A stretch of 64,000 nt of DNA from Pseudomonas putida (GTDB taxonomy: Bacteria; Pseudomonadota; Gammaproteobacteria; Pseudomonadales; Pseudomonadaceae). Below the pieces are notes generated by a model that was given only the letters and a program-made list of their open reading frames with translations, did no database searches and was not told the origin of the DNA. The position numbers and the translations under genes are program-made. Positions 48,634-57,689 of this stretch are shown piece after piece. The stretch covers positions 1,426,001 through 1,490,000 of the forward strand of contig NZ_CP011789.1 in assembly GCF_001636055.1 (NCBI RefSeq), read 5' to 3'. Within the stretch, counting starts at the first letter, position 1. The number at the start of each line of letters is the position of its first letter.

Positions 48634-51198
48634 ATGCGAATAGACCGACTGACAAGCAAGCTGCAACTGGCATTATCCGATTCCCAATCCCTGGCCGTTG
48701 GCATGGACCATCCGGCCATCGAACCTGTGCATCTGCTGCAGGCTCTGATTGAGCAGCAGGGCGGTTCGATCAAGCCCCTGCTGATGCAGGTAGGCTTCGA
48801 CATCAGTAGCCTGCGCAAGGCGCTGACCAAAGAGCTCGACCAACTGCCGAAAATCCAGAACCCCACGGGCGACGTGAACATGTCTCAGGACCTGGCGCGC
48901 CTGCTCAACCAGGCTGACCGCCTGGCCCAGCAGAAGGGTGACCAGTTCATTTCCAGCGAGCTGGTGCTGCTCGCCGCCATGGACGAGAACAGCAAGGTTG
49001 GCAAGCTGCTGCTTGGCCAGGGCGTGAGCAAGAAGGCCCTGGAAAATGCCATCAACAACCTGCGCGGTGGCGAGGCGGTCAATGATGCCAACGCCGAGGA
49101 ATCGCGCCAGGCGCTGGACAAGTACACCGTCGACCTGACCAAGCGTGCCGAAGAAGGCAAGCTCGACCCGGTGATCGGCCGTGACGACGAGATTCGCCGC
49201 ACTGTGCAGGTACTGCAGCGCCGCACCAAGAACAACCCCGTGCTGATCGGCGAGCCCGGCGTCGGCAAGACCGCCATCGCCGAAGGCCTGGCCCAGCGCA
49301 TCATCAATGGCGAAGTGCCCGATGGCCTCAAGGGCAAGCGCCTGCTCGCCCTGGACATGGGCGCGCTGATCGCTGGCGCCAAGTATCGCGGCGAGTTCGA
49401 AGAGCGCCTCAAAGGCCTGCTCAACGAGCTGTCCAAGCAGGAAGGCCAGATCATCCTGTTCATCGACGAGCTGCACACCATGGTCGGCGCCGGCAAGGGC
49501 GAGGGCGCGATGGACGCCGGCAACATGCTCAAGCCGGCCCTGGCCCGTGGCGAGCTGCACTGCGTTGGCGCCACCACGCTCAACGAGTACCGCCAGTTCA
49601 TCGAGAAGGACGCAGCGCTCGAGCGGCGTTTCCAGAAGGTGCTGGTCGAGGAGCCGAGCGAGGAAGACACCATCGCCATCCTGCGTGGCCTGAAAGAGCG
49701 CTATGAAGTGCACCACAAGGTGGCCATTACCGACGGTGCGATCATCGCTGCGGCCAAGCTCAGCCACCGCTACATCACCGACCGCCAGTTGCCGGACAAG
49801 GCCATCGACCTGATCGACGAAGCCGCCAGCCGCATCCGCATGGAAATCGACTCCAAGCCAGAGGTGCTCGACCGTCTTGATCGTCGCCTGATCCAACTGA
49901 AGGTGGAGTCCCAGGCCCTGAAGAAGGAAGAGGACGAAGCGGCGAAGAAGCGCCTGGAAAAACTCACCGAGGAAATCGAGCGCCTTGAGCGCGAATATTC
50001 CGATCTTGAGGAAATCTGGGCGTCGGAAAAGGCCGAGGTACAGGGCTCGGCGCAGATCCAGCAAAAGATCGAACAGGCTCGCCAGGAACTCGAGGCCGCC
50101 CGCCGCAAAGGCGACCTGAGTCGCATGGCCGAGTTGCAGTACGGGGTGATCCCCGACCTGGAGCGCAGCCTGCAGATGGTCGATCAGCACGGCAAGACCG
50201 AGAACCAGTTGCTGCGCAACAAGGTCACCGAGGAGGAGATCGCCGAGGTCGTCTCCAAGTGGACCGGCATCCCGGTGTCGAAGATGCTCGAAGGCGAGCG
50301 CGAGAAGCTGCTGAAGATGGAAGGCCTGCTGCACGAGCGGGTGATCGGTCAGGACGAGGCGGTCACTGCCGTGGCCAACGCCGTGCGCCGGTCGCGTGCC
50401 GGGTTGTCCGACCCGAATCGCCCGAGCGGCTCGTTCCTGTTCCTCGGCCCAACCGGCGTGGGCAAGACCGAGCTGTGCAAGGCGCTCGCCGAATTCCTCT
50501 TCGACACCGAGGAGGCCATGGTGCGCATCGACATGTCCGAGTTCATGGAGAAGCACTCCGTCGCTCGCCTGATCGGTGCACCACCAGGCTATGTGGGTTA
50601 TGAGGAGGGCGGCTACCTGACCGAGGCGGTGCGTCGCAAGCCCTACTCGGTGGTATTGCTCGACGAGGTGGAGAAGGCGCACCCGGATGTGTTCAACGTG
50701 CTCCTGCAGGTGCTGGAGGACGGCCGCCTGACCGACAGCCACGGGCGTACCGTTGATTTCCGCAACACGGTCATCGTCATGACCTCCAATCTGGGCTCGG
50801 CGCAGATTCAGGAATTGGTCGGCGACCGTGAGGCGCAACGTGCAGCGGTGATGGATGCGGTGGGTTCGCACTTCCGTCCGGAGTTCATCAACCGGATCGA
50901 CGAAGTGGTGGTGTTCGAGCCGCTGGGCCGCGAGCAGATCGCCGGTATTACCGAGATCCAGCTGGGCCGCTTGCGTGGTCGTCTGGCCGAGCGCGAGCTG
51001 TCCCTGAGCCTGAGCCCGGAAGCCCTCGACAAGCTGATTGCCGTTGGCTACGACCCGGTGTATGGCGCACGGCCGCTCAAGCGTGCGATCCAGCGCTGGA
51101 TCGAGAACCCGCTGGCGCAACTGATCCTCGGTGGCCAGTTCGTGCCCGGTGCGGCGATCACGGCGAAGGTGGAAGGCGACGAAATCGTCTTCGCCTGA
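48634..51198 (+). CDS. clpB: ATP-dependent chaperone ClpB
   Basis: Disaggregase working with DnaK/J/GrpE on heat-aggregated proteins. 854 residues: N-domain (about 1-150), first AAA+ with [12 protein letters not shown], the coiled-coil middle domain (about 400-520, [17 protein letters not shown]), second AAA+ with [20 protein letters not shown], and a C-terminal D2 small domain. AAAGGAAGG precedes the ATG at 48634. In other pseudomonads clpB usually follows rluD and a YfiH-family gene; here the upstream neighbour is the DUF1329 gene. Confidence 0.98.
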   Translation: MRIDRLTSKLQLALSDSQSLAVGMDHPAIEPVHLLQALIEQQGGSIKPLLMQVGFDISSLRKALTKELDQLPKIQNPTGDVNMSQDLARLLNQADRLAQQKGDQFISSELVLLAAMDENSKVGKLLLGQGVSKKALENAINNLRGGEAVNDANAEESRQALDKYTVDLTKRAEEGKLDPVIGRDDEIRRTVQVLQRRTKNNPVLIGEPGVGKTAIAEGLAQRIINGEVPDGLKGKRLLALDMGALIAGAKYRGEFEERLKGLLNELSKQEGQIILFIDELHTMVGAGKGEGAMDAGNMLKPALARGELHCVGATTLNEYRQFIEKDAALERRFQKVLVEEPSEEDTIAILRGLKERYEVHHKVAITDGAIIAAAKLSHRYITDRQLPDKAIDLIDEAASRIRMEIDSKPEVLDRLDRRLIQLKVESQALKKEEDEAAKKRLEKLTEEIERLEREYSDLEEIWASEKAEVQGSAQIQQKIEQARQELEAARRKGDLSRMAELQYGVIPDLERSLQMVDQHGKTENQLLRNKVTEEEIAEVVSKWTGIPVSKMLEGEREKLLKMEGLLHERVIGQDEAVTAVANAVRRSRAGLSDPNRPSGSFLFLGPTGVGKTELCKALAEFLFDTEEAMVRIDMSEFMEKHSVARLIGAPPGYVGYEEGGYLTEAVRRKPYSVVLLDEVEKAHPDVFNVLLQVLEDGRLTDSHGRTVDFRNTVIVMTSNLGSAQIQELVGDREAQRAAVMDAVGSHFRPEFINRIDEVVVFEPLGREQIAGITEIQLGRLRGRLAERELSLSLSPEALDKLIAVGYDPVYGARPLKRAIQRWIENPLAQLILGGQFVPGAAITAKVEGDEIVFA

Positions 51199-51204
51199 CG
51201 AAGT

Positions 51205-51233
51205 TGCCATCGCGGGCTTGCCCCGCGATGGCA
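51205..51233. repeat. REP-like palindrome after clpB
   Basis: 12-bp arms TGCCATCGCGGG and CCCGCGATGGCA around a 5-base loop, 6 bp past the clpB stop. Could also act as a 3' stabiliser or terminator. Confidence 0.75.
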
Positions 51234-51304
51234 CCTGCGCAACCCCGCAAACCCCTGATTTTTCGGCGTTGGATCTAACTCGCTGAAAATTTTGAAAAAA
51301 ATGC

Positions 51305-51333
51305 TTGCACAAAAAAACGAGTGCCCCTAATAT
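51305..51333 (+). promoter_or_regulatory. Sigma-70 promoter P1 for the tRNA cluster
   Basis: TTGCAC (51305-51310), 17-bp spacer, TAATAT (51328-51333), preceded by an A/T-rich stretch (51288-51304) like an UP element. About 200 bp upstream of tRNA-Asn. Confidence 0.7.
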
Positions 51334-51424
51334 TCGCCCCGCTGTCAGGCACTACGCAGATCACCGGCGGTAAAGATGATCTGAAAACAACTTACAAATC
51401 AGTAAGTTGGGTAAAAAAAAGTGG

Positions 51425-51452
51425 TTGACAAGCAAAACGAAGAATGTAGAAT
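51425..51452 (+). promoter_or_regulatory. Sigma-70 promoter P2 for the tRNA cluster
   Basis: Consensus TTGACA (51425-51430), 16-bp spacer, TAGAAT (51447-51452), with a GC-rich discriminator just after, typical of stable-RNA promoters. About 80 bp upstream of tRNA-Asn. A short AACTTAC/GTAAGTT inverted repeat lies between P1 and P2. Confidence 0.8.
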
Positions 51453-51533
51453 AGCCGACCTCAGCAGCGACAACGCTGAAGAGATTGAAGCTAACACAAG
51501 CTTCGAAGCTGTAAGAGTTGTACGAAGTTCAGT

Positions 51534-51609
51534 TCCGCGATAGCTCAGTCGGTAGAGCAAATGACTGTTAATCATTGGGTCCCTGGTTCGAGTCCAGGTC
51601 GCGGAGCCA
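51534..51609 (+). tRNA. tRNA-Asn (anticodon GTT)
   Basis: 76 nt with encoded CCA. Acceptor TCCGCGA pairs with TCGCGGA, T-arm GGTTCGAGTCC, anticodon GTT within ACTGTTAATC. Confidence 0.97.
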
Positions 51610-51613
51610 ATTT

Positions 51614-51690
51614 CGGGGTGTAGCGCAGTCCGGTAGCGCGCCTGCTTTGGGAGCAGGATGTCAGGAGTTCGAATCCCCTCACCCCGACCA
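51614..51690 (+). tRNA. tRNA-Pro (anticodon TGG)
   Basis: 77 nt with encoded CCA. Acceptor CGGGGTG pairs with CACCCCG; the anticodon loop TTTGGGA carries TGG. Four bases after tRNA-Asn. Confidence 0.97.
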
Positions 51691-51696
51691 TTTTCC

Positions 51697-51772
51697 GGGT
51701 CGTTAGCTCAGTTGGTAGAGCAGTTGGCTTTTAACCAATTGGTCGTAGGTTCGAATCCTACACGACCCACCA
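51697..51772 (+). tRNA. tRNA-Lys (anticodon TTT)
   Basis: 76 nt with encoded CCA. Acceptor GGGTCGT pairs with ACGACCC; the anticodon loop CTTTTAA carries TTT. Third tRNA of one transcript. Confidence 0.97.
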
Positions 51773-51775
51773 TGT

Positions 51776-51807
51776 AAAAAGGGCATCTCGAATGAGATGC
51801 CCTTTTT
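51776..51807 (+). terminator. Rho-independent terminator of the tRNA operon
   Basis: GGGCATCTC-GAAT-GAGATGCCC hairpin flanked by A's and followed by a T-run, 3 bp past the tRNA-Lys CCA. The spacer to phnN (52118) holds otherwise only the repeat at 51860. Confidence 0.92.
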
Positions 51808-51859
51808 CTTTTGTCTCGAGAAAATCATTTCGTAACTCGCGGCTGTTTTCCTGGGTAGC

Positions 51860-51890
51860 AACTGTCCTGTTCAAAATCTGAAGGCCAGCC
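51860..51890. repeat. Third copy of the CTGTCTTG-type repeat
   Basis: AACTGTCCTGTTCAAAATCT followed by GAAGGCCAGCC; the copy at 41758-41788 has nearly the same 30 bases (GATCTAAAGGCCAGCC). A partner copy lies at 41807-41825. No gene in this spacer. Confidence 0.65.
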
Positions 51891-52118
51891 ACAATCTCTA
51901 TGGCAGCGGCCGACTTGGCGCCCCAGGGGCTGCTGGATATCCTCCCAGCGATTATCATTCGACCAGCCTGTTGCCGTGTTCATTCTCGGCACCGCCGAGC
52001 AAAGCGGCATCGGTTTGCCCCGTATCGTGCCAAAGGGTCAGTGCTGTGAGGGTTGCATGAGCGTGGCGATATCCGCGTCGGTGCGGCAGGTATGGCGAGA
52101 AGCGAAGAGGGTGTACTG

Positions 52119-52679
52119 ATGGCAGGCAGGTTGATTTACCTGATCGGGCCGTCCGGATCCGGCAAGGACAGCCTGCTGGACGCCGCCCGCGAACAACTGA
52201 CAGCGCGTGGCTGTCGCATTGCCCGGCGGGTCATCACCCGGTCTGCCGAAGCGATGGGCGAAGCCGCCCTGGCGGTGAGCGCCGCACAGTTCGAGCAGAT
52301 GCGCGAGGACGGCGCCTTTGCCCTGCACTGGCAGGCCAACGGCCTGCACTACGGCATTCCACGGGTCATCGACCAGTGGCTTGGGGAAGGGCACGACGTG
52401 CTGGTGAACGGCTCGCGTGGCTACCTGAACACGGCGCGGCAGCGTTATCCAGACTTGCAGGTGGTGCTGCTCAGTGTCGAACAGGACATCCTGCGCCAGC
52501 GCCTGCTGGCGCGGGGACGTGAGTCGCAGGAGGAAGTGGAGGCGCGCCTGGCGCGTAATGCCCGCTTTGCCAGCGAAGCGCGCGAGGCCGACCCCGGCTT
52601 GCTGGTGCTCGATAACTCCGGGCCACTGGCCGACACCGTCTCGCGTCTGCTCGCGCACCTGGAGCGGCCATGCAGCTGA
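52119..52679 (+). CDS. phnN: Ribose 1,5-bisphosphate phosphokinase
   Basis: Phosphorylates ribose 1,5-bisphosphate to PRPP, a step in phosphonate (C-P lyase) use. 186 residues with Walker A IGPSGSGKDSLL near the N-terminus. ATG 52119 is preceded by AAGAGG with 8-base spacing. No phn transport or C-P lyase genes are near, so it may serve general PRPP supply. Ends next to a hairpin that serves ndh on the other strand. Confidence 0.86.
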   Translation: MAGRLIYLIGPSGSGKDSLLDAAREQLTARGCRIARRVITRSAEAMGEAALAVSAAQFEQMREDGAFALHWQANGLHYGIPRVIDQWLGEGHDVLVNGSRGYLNTARQRYPDLQVVLLSVEQDILRQRLLARGRESQEEVEARLARNARFASEAREADPGLLVLDNSGPLADTVSRLLAHLERPCS

Positions 52680-52745
52680 CCCAGCTTGGCACTCTGCCCT
52701 GCCGGGCACGCCAGAGCTTGCGGCACCTGCGCGGCGACGTGCTCG

Positions 52746-52770
52746 CAAAAAGGGCCGCAAAGCGGCCCTC
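52746..52770 (-). terminator. Rho-independent terminator of ndh
   Basis: Arms AGGGCCGC and GCGGCCCT around AAA; on the minus strand the hairpin is followed by TTTTTGC, 15 bp past the ndh stop. Confidence 0.85.
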
Positions 52771-52784
52771 GTGATCTCAGCTGA

Positions 52785-54080
52785 TCAGTGCAGCTTCAGG
52801 CGCGGCTCGGTGCCGCGGCCGATCTTGCTGCCGATCATCAACATCGCCGTGCGGAACACCCCATACAGCGCCATCTGGTGCATGCGGTACAGCGACACAT
52901 AGAACATCCGCGCCAGCCAACCCTCCAGCATCACGCTGCCGGTCAGGTTGCCCATCAAGTTGCCTACCGCCGAGAATCGCGACAGCGACACCAGCGAGCC
53001 GTAGTCCTTGTACGCGTAGGTTGGCAACGGCTTGTTCTCCAGCCGCGCTTTCAGGCTCTTGGCCAGCATCGAAGCCTGCTGGTGCGCCGCCTGCGCCCGT
53101 GGCGGCACATTGCGGTCGCTGCCTGGTTGCGGGCAGGCGGCGCAGTCGCCGAAGGCGAAGATGTCGTCATCCCGCGTGGTCTGCAGCGTAGGGCGTACCA
53201 CCAACTGGTTGATCCGGTTGGTCTCCAGACCGTCGATATCCTTGAGGAAGCCTGGCGCACGGATACCTGCCGCCCACACCTTCAGGCTTGCCTGGATCAC
53301 TTCGCCAGTCGCGGTTTTCAGGCCTTCTTCGGTCACTTCGCTGACCGCAGCGTTGGTCATCACCGTCACCCCGAGTTTCTCCAGGGTCTTGTGCACCGGC
53401 ACGCTGATGCGCTCCGGCAGCGCTGGCAGCACGCGCGGGCCAGCCTCGATCAGGGTGATGTGCATGTCCTTGGGCTGGATGCGGTCCAGGCCGTAGGCGG
53501 CCAGCTCGTGGGCTGCGTTGTGCAGCTCCGCCGCCAGTTCCACCCCGGTAGCACCGGCGCCGACGATGGCCACGCTGATCTGCTCGCTGGCCTGATCGCC
53601 CGCGTGGGCGCGCAGGTAGTGGTTGAGCAGTTGCTGGTGGAAGCGCTCGGCCTGCTTGCGGCTGTCGAGGAACAGGCAGTGCTGCGCCGCGCCCAGGGTG
53701 CCGAAGTCGTTGGTGTTGCTGCCTACGGCGATCACCAGCGTGTCGTAGCCCAGGGTGCGCGCCGGCAGCAGCTCGCGGCCTTCTTCGTCGAGGGTCGCGG
53801 CCAGCTGGATCTGCTTGCCTTCACGGTCCAGGCCGCTCATGCGCCCCAGCTGGAAGTTGAAGTGGTTCCACTTGGCCTGGGCCACGTAGTTCAGCTCGTC
53901 TTCCGAGGAGTTCAGCGAACCGGCAGCCACTTCGTGCAGCAGCGGTTTCCAGATGTGTGTCAGGTTGGCGTCGACCAGAGTGATCTCGGCGCGCTTGCGC
54001 TTGCCGAGGCTCTTACCCAGGCGGGTCGCCAGTTCCACGCCGCCGGCGCCGCCGCCGACAATCACGATGCGATGAGTCAT
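52785..54080 (-). CDS. ndh: Type II NADH:quinone oxidoreductase
   Basis: Single-subunit, non-proton-pumping NADH dehydrogenase, 431 residues. FAD-binding VIVGGGAGGVELATRLG at the N-terminus, NADH-binding VAIVGAGATGVELAAEL near residue 170, and FAFGDCAACPQP before the C-terminal amphipathic membrane-anchoring helices. The DUF3094 gene starts 258 bp upstream on the same strand. Confidence 0.93.
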   Translation of the reverse strand: MTHRIVIVGGGAGGVELATRLGKSLGKRKRAEITLVDANLTHIWKPLLHEVAAGSLNSSEDELNYVAQAKWNHFNFQLGRMSGLDREGKQIQLAATLDEEGRELLPARTLGYDTLVIAVGSNTNDFGTLGAAQHCLFLDSRKQAERFHQQLLNHYLRAHAGDQASEQISVAIVGAGATGVELAAELHNAAHELAAYGLDRIQPKDMHITLIEAGPRVLPALPERISVPVHKTLEKLGVTVMTNAAVSEVTEEGLKTATGEVIQASLKVWAAGIRAPGFLKDIDGLETNRINQLVVRPTLQTTRDDDIFAFGDCAACPQPGSDRNVPPRAQAAHQQASMLAKSLKARLENKPLPTYAYKDYGSLVSLSRFSAVGNLMGNLTGSVMLEGWLARMFYVSLYRMHQMALYGVFRTAMLMIGSKIGRGTEPRLKLH

Positions 54081-54164
54081 GGGGATATCTCACAAGTTTT
54101 ACGGAATTCCTGGACACAAGGTCCGGCCGCTGCGTGCGAGAGAGGAGGGCGAGCGCAAGGCAGC

Positions 54165-54338
54165 TCATAGCACCAGTCCACTCAGCAAGCGGCTCAACAG
54201 GCCCAGACCAACGGTCACGATCACCACCAGGGCAAGGAGCAGCCAGGGCCTGAAAGGCTTGCGCTCGACTTGATGCTGGGGGGCTCGCAGATACTCATCG
54301 ACGCGACGCTGATCTTCCGGATTCAGGCGGCTGGTCAT
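54165..54338 (-). CDS. DUF3094 small membrane protein
   Basis: 57 residues read by hand: MTSRLNPEDQRRVDEYLRAP at the N-terminus, basic middle (ERKPFRPW), then one hydrophobic segment LLLALVVIVTVGLGLLSRLL. Single-pass inner-membrane protein matching the DUF3094 pattern of pseudomonads. Sits 84 bp upstream of ndh and on its strand, so possibly co-transcribed. Function unknown. Confidence 0.78.
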   Translation of the reverse strand: MTSRLNPEDQRRVDEYLRAPQHQVERKPFRPWLLLALVVIVTVGLGLLSRLLSGLVL

Positions 54339-54481
54339 GGTGGGCCTCGTGGGTAGACGCTTGGGATGACGAGAACGCTACAACCTTTCCTGCAGCGTTA
54401 TCGCAAGCACGTGAAACAAATGATAATACCTTTCATCTCCGCCGCCGAGTGTACGCCATCGCAAAGACACCCGGCACGCGA

Positions 54482-55111
54482 TCAAAGACTGATACCGACA
54501 TCGAACAGAATGCTGCGCCCCAGGTTGCCGCGCAGGAAATCCGGCGCGTCCGGGTGGGCGAACAGCACCCGGGCGAAGGTCGGCCCCACCAGCGACAACG
54601 AGCGCCAGCCCTGGCGCAGGTATTCGGTGGGCGGCGGGAAATGGCTGTTGAGGTCGAGCACCTCGCGCTTGAGGCTGGCGAAGGCGATGATGTCCAGCTC
54701 GCCCAAGTCCAGCCCGCGCTCGCGGTAGTTGTGCGCCTTCTTGCGCAGGGTCGGGGCCAGGCGCGCGAGCAGCTCCTGTGCGCTGATTCGCCGGGGGCGC
54801 GCCTCGCGGCGCACCAGTTGGGCCAGGGAGAAGGCACTGCGCCGACGCTGCAGCTCCTCGCGCCATTCGTCGTTGAGCCGACGCCCTTCGTCGAGGACGA
54901 AGAACACCTCGAACGCCGCATCGCGAAACAGCACGTCAGGCGGCTCCTGGCCGGCCGGGGTGAAGTCCTCGCTGCGGTAGGGAATGTTCAACCCTTGCAG
55001 CAGGCGCTGGCAGACCCAACGCTCACGCTCCCATTTGCGGGCATTGGACAGGAACGCGTTGGCTTGTTCGGCCTGGATGGTAAGCAGGCGCAGGTAGTCT
55101 GAGTCATCCAT
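54482..55111 (-). CDS. DUF1780 family protein
   Basis: 209 residues from the ATG at 55109-55111 (MDDSDYLRLLTIQAEQANAFL), charged and helical, ending NLGRSILFDVGISL. Matches the pseudomonad DUF1780 family, whose known structure resembles a restriction-like nuclease; no activity is established. An open frame extends upstream without a ribosome site. Confidence 0.75.
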   Translation of the reverse strand: MDDSDYLRLLTIQAEQANAFLSNARKWERERWVCQRLLQGLNIPYRSEDFTPAGQEPPDVLFRDAAFEVFFVLDEGRRLNDEWREELQRRRSAFSLAQLVRREARPRRISAQELLARLAPTLRKKAHNYRERGLDLGELDIIAFASLKREVLDLNSHFPPPTEYLRQGWRSLSLVGPTFARVLFAHPDAPDFLRGNLGRSILFDVGISL

Positions 55112-55223
55112 GGGAACAAGCTTAGCCTGCAATTGTGAAGGATAAGGGCTTGTTTGTTCGTGGGAATCGTCATCAGGGAATGGGTGTAGACTCGAAAGCA
55201 TCCGACATGCACGCGAGGTCGCG

Positions 55224-55919
55224 GTGATCAGCGCACAGGTCCTGTCCTCCACCAGCCTCACACTTGGCTGGCTGGCCTACGTTCCCCTGTTGATCTGGGC
55301 GGCCAGTCGCACCCGCTGGGTCGAGCTGTTCAGCGACCCGCGCCGCCAGCACCTGCTGTTCGGCACCGTGTTCGGCCTGTTCGCGCTGTGGCTGGTGCGG
55401 CGCGATTTCGACACCGGCGTGTCCTACCACTTCATCGGCATGACCGCCGTGACCCTGCTGCTGGATTGGCCGCTGGCCATACTCGGTGGTTTTCTTGCTC
55501 AGCTCGGCCTGCTCGCCCTCGGCCGCCAGGACCTGGCAGCGCTGGGCGTCAACGGCCTGTTGATCATCGGCTTGCCGGTGCTGGTCACCGAGGTGTGCGC
55601 GATCCTGGTCGAACGCGCCCAGCCGCGTAACCTGTTCGTCTATATCTTCTGTTCGGGATTCTTCGCTGCAGCCCTGGCGACCTTGTTGTGCCTGATGGCC
55701 GCGCTGGGTGTGCTATGGCTGGACGGGCTGTTCGCCATGCCCGAGTGGCTCAGCGATTTCGTCGGCTACCTGTGGCTGATGATGTTCCCCGAGGCCTTCA
55801 TCAACGGCACCGTGATCAGCGCCCTGGTGGTGTTCTGCCCCGAGTGGCTGGAAACCTTCAACCGCACCCGCTACCTGCAGGCCCCGTGGAAGGATGAAGA
55901 GGGCGAGGGGAAGGACTGA
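55224..55919 (+). CDS. CbiM-like energy-coupling-factor transporter permease
   Basis: 231 residues with about six to seven membrane segments and an overall CbiM/ECF S-component look (VSYHFIGMTAVTLLLDWPLAILGGFLAQLG...PEAFINGTVISALVVF). It starts with GTG at 55224 after GAGG. Usual partners for cobalt/nickel uptake (ATPase CbiO, CbiQ) are absent nearby, so it may work alone or with shared subunits. Divergent from DUF1780. Confidence 0.75.
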   Translation: MISAQVLSSTSLTLGWLAYVPLLIWAASRTRWVELFSDPRRQHLLFGTVFGLFALWLVRRDFDTGVSYHFIGMTAVTLLLDWPLAILGGFLAQLGLLALGRQDLAALGVNGLLIIGLPVLVTEVCAILVERAQPRNLFVYIFCSGFFAAALATLLCLMAALGVLWLDGLFAMPEWLSDFVGYLWLMMFPEAFINGTVISALVVFCPEWLETFNRTRYLQAPWKDEEGEGKD

Positions 55920-56001
55920 ATCGCCTCTAAAAACGCCTGTAGAAACCCTCTGCGGGAATGGCACCAGCAAAAGCCTGGGCCATCCCCACCCCCTCATCAA
56001 A

Positions 56002-56202
56002 TCAATGCCGAGGCTCAAGATCCCCCGAATACAGCTCATCCTCCGACTCCGGCGCCGCTGGAATCTTGTGTTCCTCCGCCGCCCAGGCCCCCAGGTCGAT
56101 CAGCTTGCAGCGATCCGAGCAGAACGGCCGGTTCGGGCTCTTCTCGCTCCATTCCACAGGTGCGCCACAGGTCGGGCAATCGACGGTCATTGGCTGGCTC
56201 AA
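56002..56202 (-). CDS. yacG: DNA gyrase inhibitor YacG
   Basis: 66-residue zinc-finger protein: [10 protein letters not shown] and [19 protein letters not shown] give the CxxC and CxxxC ligands. It binds the gyrase B subunit and blocks DNA binding. Overlaps coaE by 4 bp. Confidence 0.93.
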   Translation of the reverse strand: MSQPMTVDCPTCGAPVEWSEKSPNRPFCSDRCKLIDLGAWAAEEHKIPAAPESEDELYSGDLEPRH

Positions 56203-56822
56203 GGCTGGCCTCCTCGCAAAGTCAGGTAAAAGGCATGCAACTGGTCGATCTGCTCATGCAGCCACGGCAGGTCGCGGTCATTGACCACCACATCGTCGGC
56301 ATGGCGCAGGCGCTCTTCCCGCGCCAACTGCGCCTTGAGAATCGCCTGCACCTGCTCCTCGCTGGTGTTGTCCCGCTGCAGCGTGCGCGCGATCTGCAGC
56401 TCCTGCGGCACATCGATCACCAGGATGCGCTGGGTCTTCTGGTACTGCCCCGACTCGATCAGCAGCGGCGACACATACACCGCATAGGGCGACTCGGCCT
56501 TGGCCAGGTAGCTGAAGATCTCCTGCCCGATCAGCGGGTGCAGCAGTTGCTCAAGCCAGCGCCGCTGCGCAGGGTCGGCAAAGATCTGCTGGCGCAGCGC
56601 CGAGCGATCAAGGGTGCCGTCATCCAGCAGCACGCCCGCACCAAAGCGCTCGACGATGCTCGCCAGCGCCGGCCGACCCGGCTCGACCACCCAGCGCGCC
56701 GCCTGGTCGGCATCCACCAGGTGCACGCCAAGCTCGACGAAGCGCTCGGCGGCGGCGCTCTTGCCGCTGCCGATGCCGCCGGTCAGTCCGAGAATCCAGG
56801 GGGTAAATGCAGCAGTGGTCAT
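56199..56822 (-). CDS. coaE: Dephospho-CoA kinase
   Basis: Final step of coenzyme A synthesis. 207 residues with Walker [16 protein letters not shown] at the N-terminus and [11 protein letters not shown]. Its start overlaps the pilD stop by one base; yacG-coaE-pilD is the standard pseudomonad order. Confidence 0.97.
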   Translation of the reverse strand: MTTAAFTPWILGLTGGIGSGKSAAAERFVELGVHLVDADQAARWVVEPGRPALASIVERFGAGVLLDDGTLDRSALRQQIFADPAQRRWLEQLLHPLIGQEIFSYLAKAESPYAVYVSPLLIESGQYQKTQRILVIDVPQELQIARTLQRDNTSEEQVQAILKAQLAREERLRHADDVVVNDRDLPWLHEQIDQLHAFYLTLRGGQP

Positions 56823-57688
56823 CAGTATCCGAGCAGTTGCATGTAGGAAGCGTATATTTCATCACCCCAGAGCCATGCGATCCAGCCCGCAATTGCCAGA
56901 TAGGGCCCAAAAGGCATCGTCGTCCCCAGCGAAGCCTTGCGCAGCCGCAGCAGGCACAGCCCGATCACCGCCCCCACCACCGACGACAGCAACAGTGTCA
57001 GCGGCAGCACCTGCCAGCCGCCCCAGGCGCCCAGCAGCGCCAGCAGCTTGAAATCGCCATAGCCCAGGCCCTCCTTGCCGGTGACCAGCCGAAACAGCCA
57101 ATACACCGACCATAGGCTCAGGTAACCGACCACCGCCCCCCACAGCGCATCGGCCAGCGGCACGAACACCCCGAAGGCATTGACCACCAGCCCCAGCCAC
57201 AGCGTCGGCAGCACCAGCACATCCGGCAGCAATTGATGCTCCGCATCGATCAGGCTCAGGGCCAGCAGGCACCACGTCAGCACCAGCGCCAACAACGCCT
57301 GCCCGCTCACCCCGAAATGCCAGGCCACCACCAGCGACAGCCCCGCGCAGGCCAGCTCCACCAGCGGATAACGCAGGCTGATCCGCCCCTTGCACGCCGA
57401 GCAGCGCCCACGCAGGGCCAGGTAACTCACCACCGGAATGTTTTCCCACGCCCGAATCCGATGCCCGCAGCCCGGGCAGTGCGAGGCCGGCAGGCACAGG
57501 TCGAAACGCTCATGCGCCTCCACCGGCATCCCCAGCACCTCACGCGCCTCGTTCTGCCACTGGCGTTCGAGCATCACCGGCAACCGATGCACCAGCACAT
57601 TCAGAAAACTGCCCACCAGCAGCCCGAGCACGGCTGCACTCGCCAGGAAGAACCCTGGCTGGTCGACAAGAAAAGTCCACAGATTCAT
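56822..57688 (-). CDS. pilD: Prepilin peptidase/N-methyltransferase
   Basis: Inner-membrane aspartyl protease that cuts and methylates type IV prepilins and type II secretion pseudopilins. 288 residues, about eight membrane segments. The N-terminal cytoplasmic domain has two CxxC pairs (CPGC, CSAC) and the catalytic aspartates are in [12 protein letters not shown] and GYGDFKLLA. 1 bp from pilC. Confidence 0.96.
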   Translation of the reverse strand: MNLWTFLVDQPGFFLASAAVLGLLVGSFLNVLVHRLPVMLERQWQNEAREVLGMPVEAHERFDLCLPASHCPGCGHRIRAWENIPVVSYLALRGRCSACKGRISLRYPLVELACAGLSLVVAWHFGVSGQALLALVLTWCLLALSLIDAEHQLLPDVLVLPTLWLGLVVNAFGVFVPLADALWGAVVGYLSLWSVYWLFRLVTGKEGLGYGDFKLLALLGAWGGWQVLPLTLLLSSVVGAVIGLCLLRLRKASLGTTMPFGPYLAIAGWIAWLWGDEIYASYMQLLGY

Positions 57689-57689
57689 G

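Noticed and set aside
48673..51312. An 879-codon minus-strand frame opposite clpB
   Set aside because: GC-rich antisense artefact; clpB is unmistakable on the other strand.
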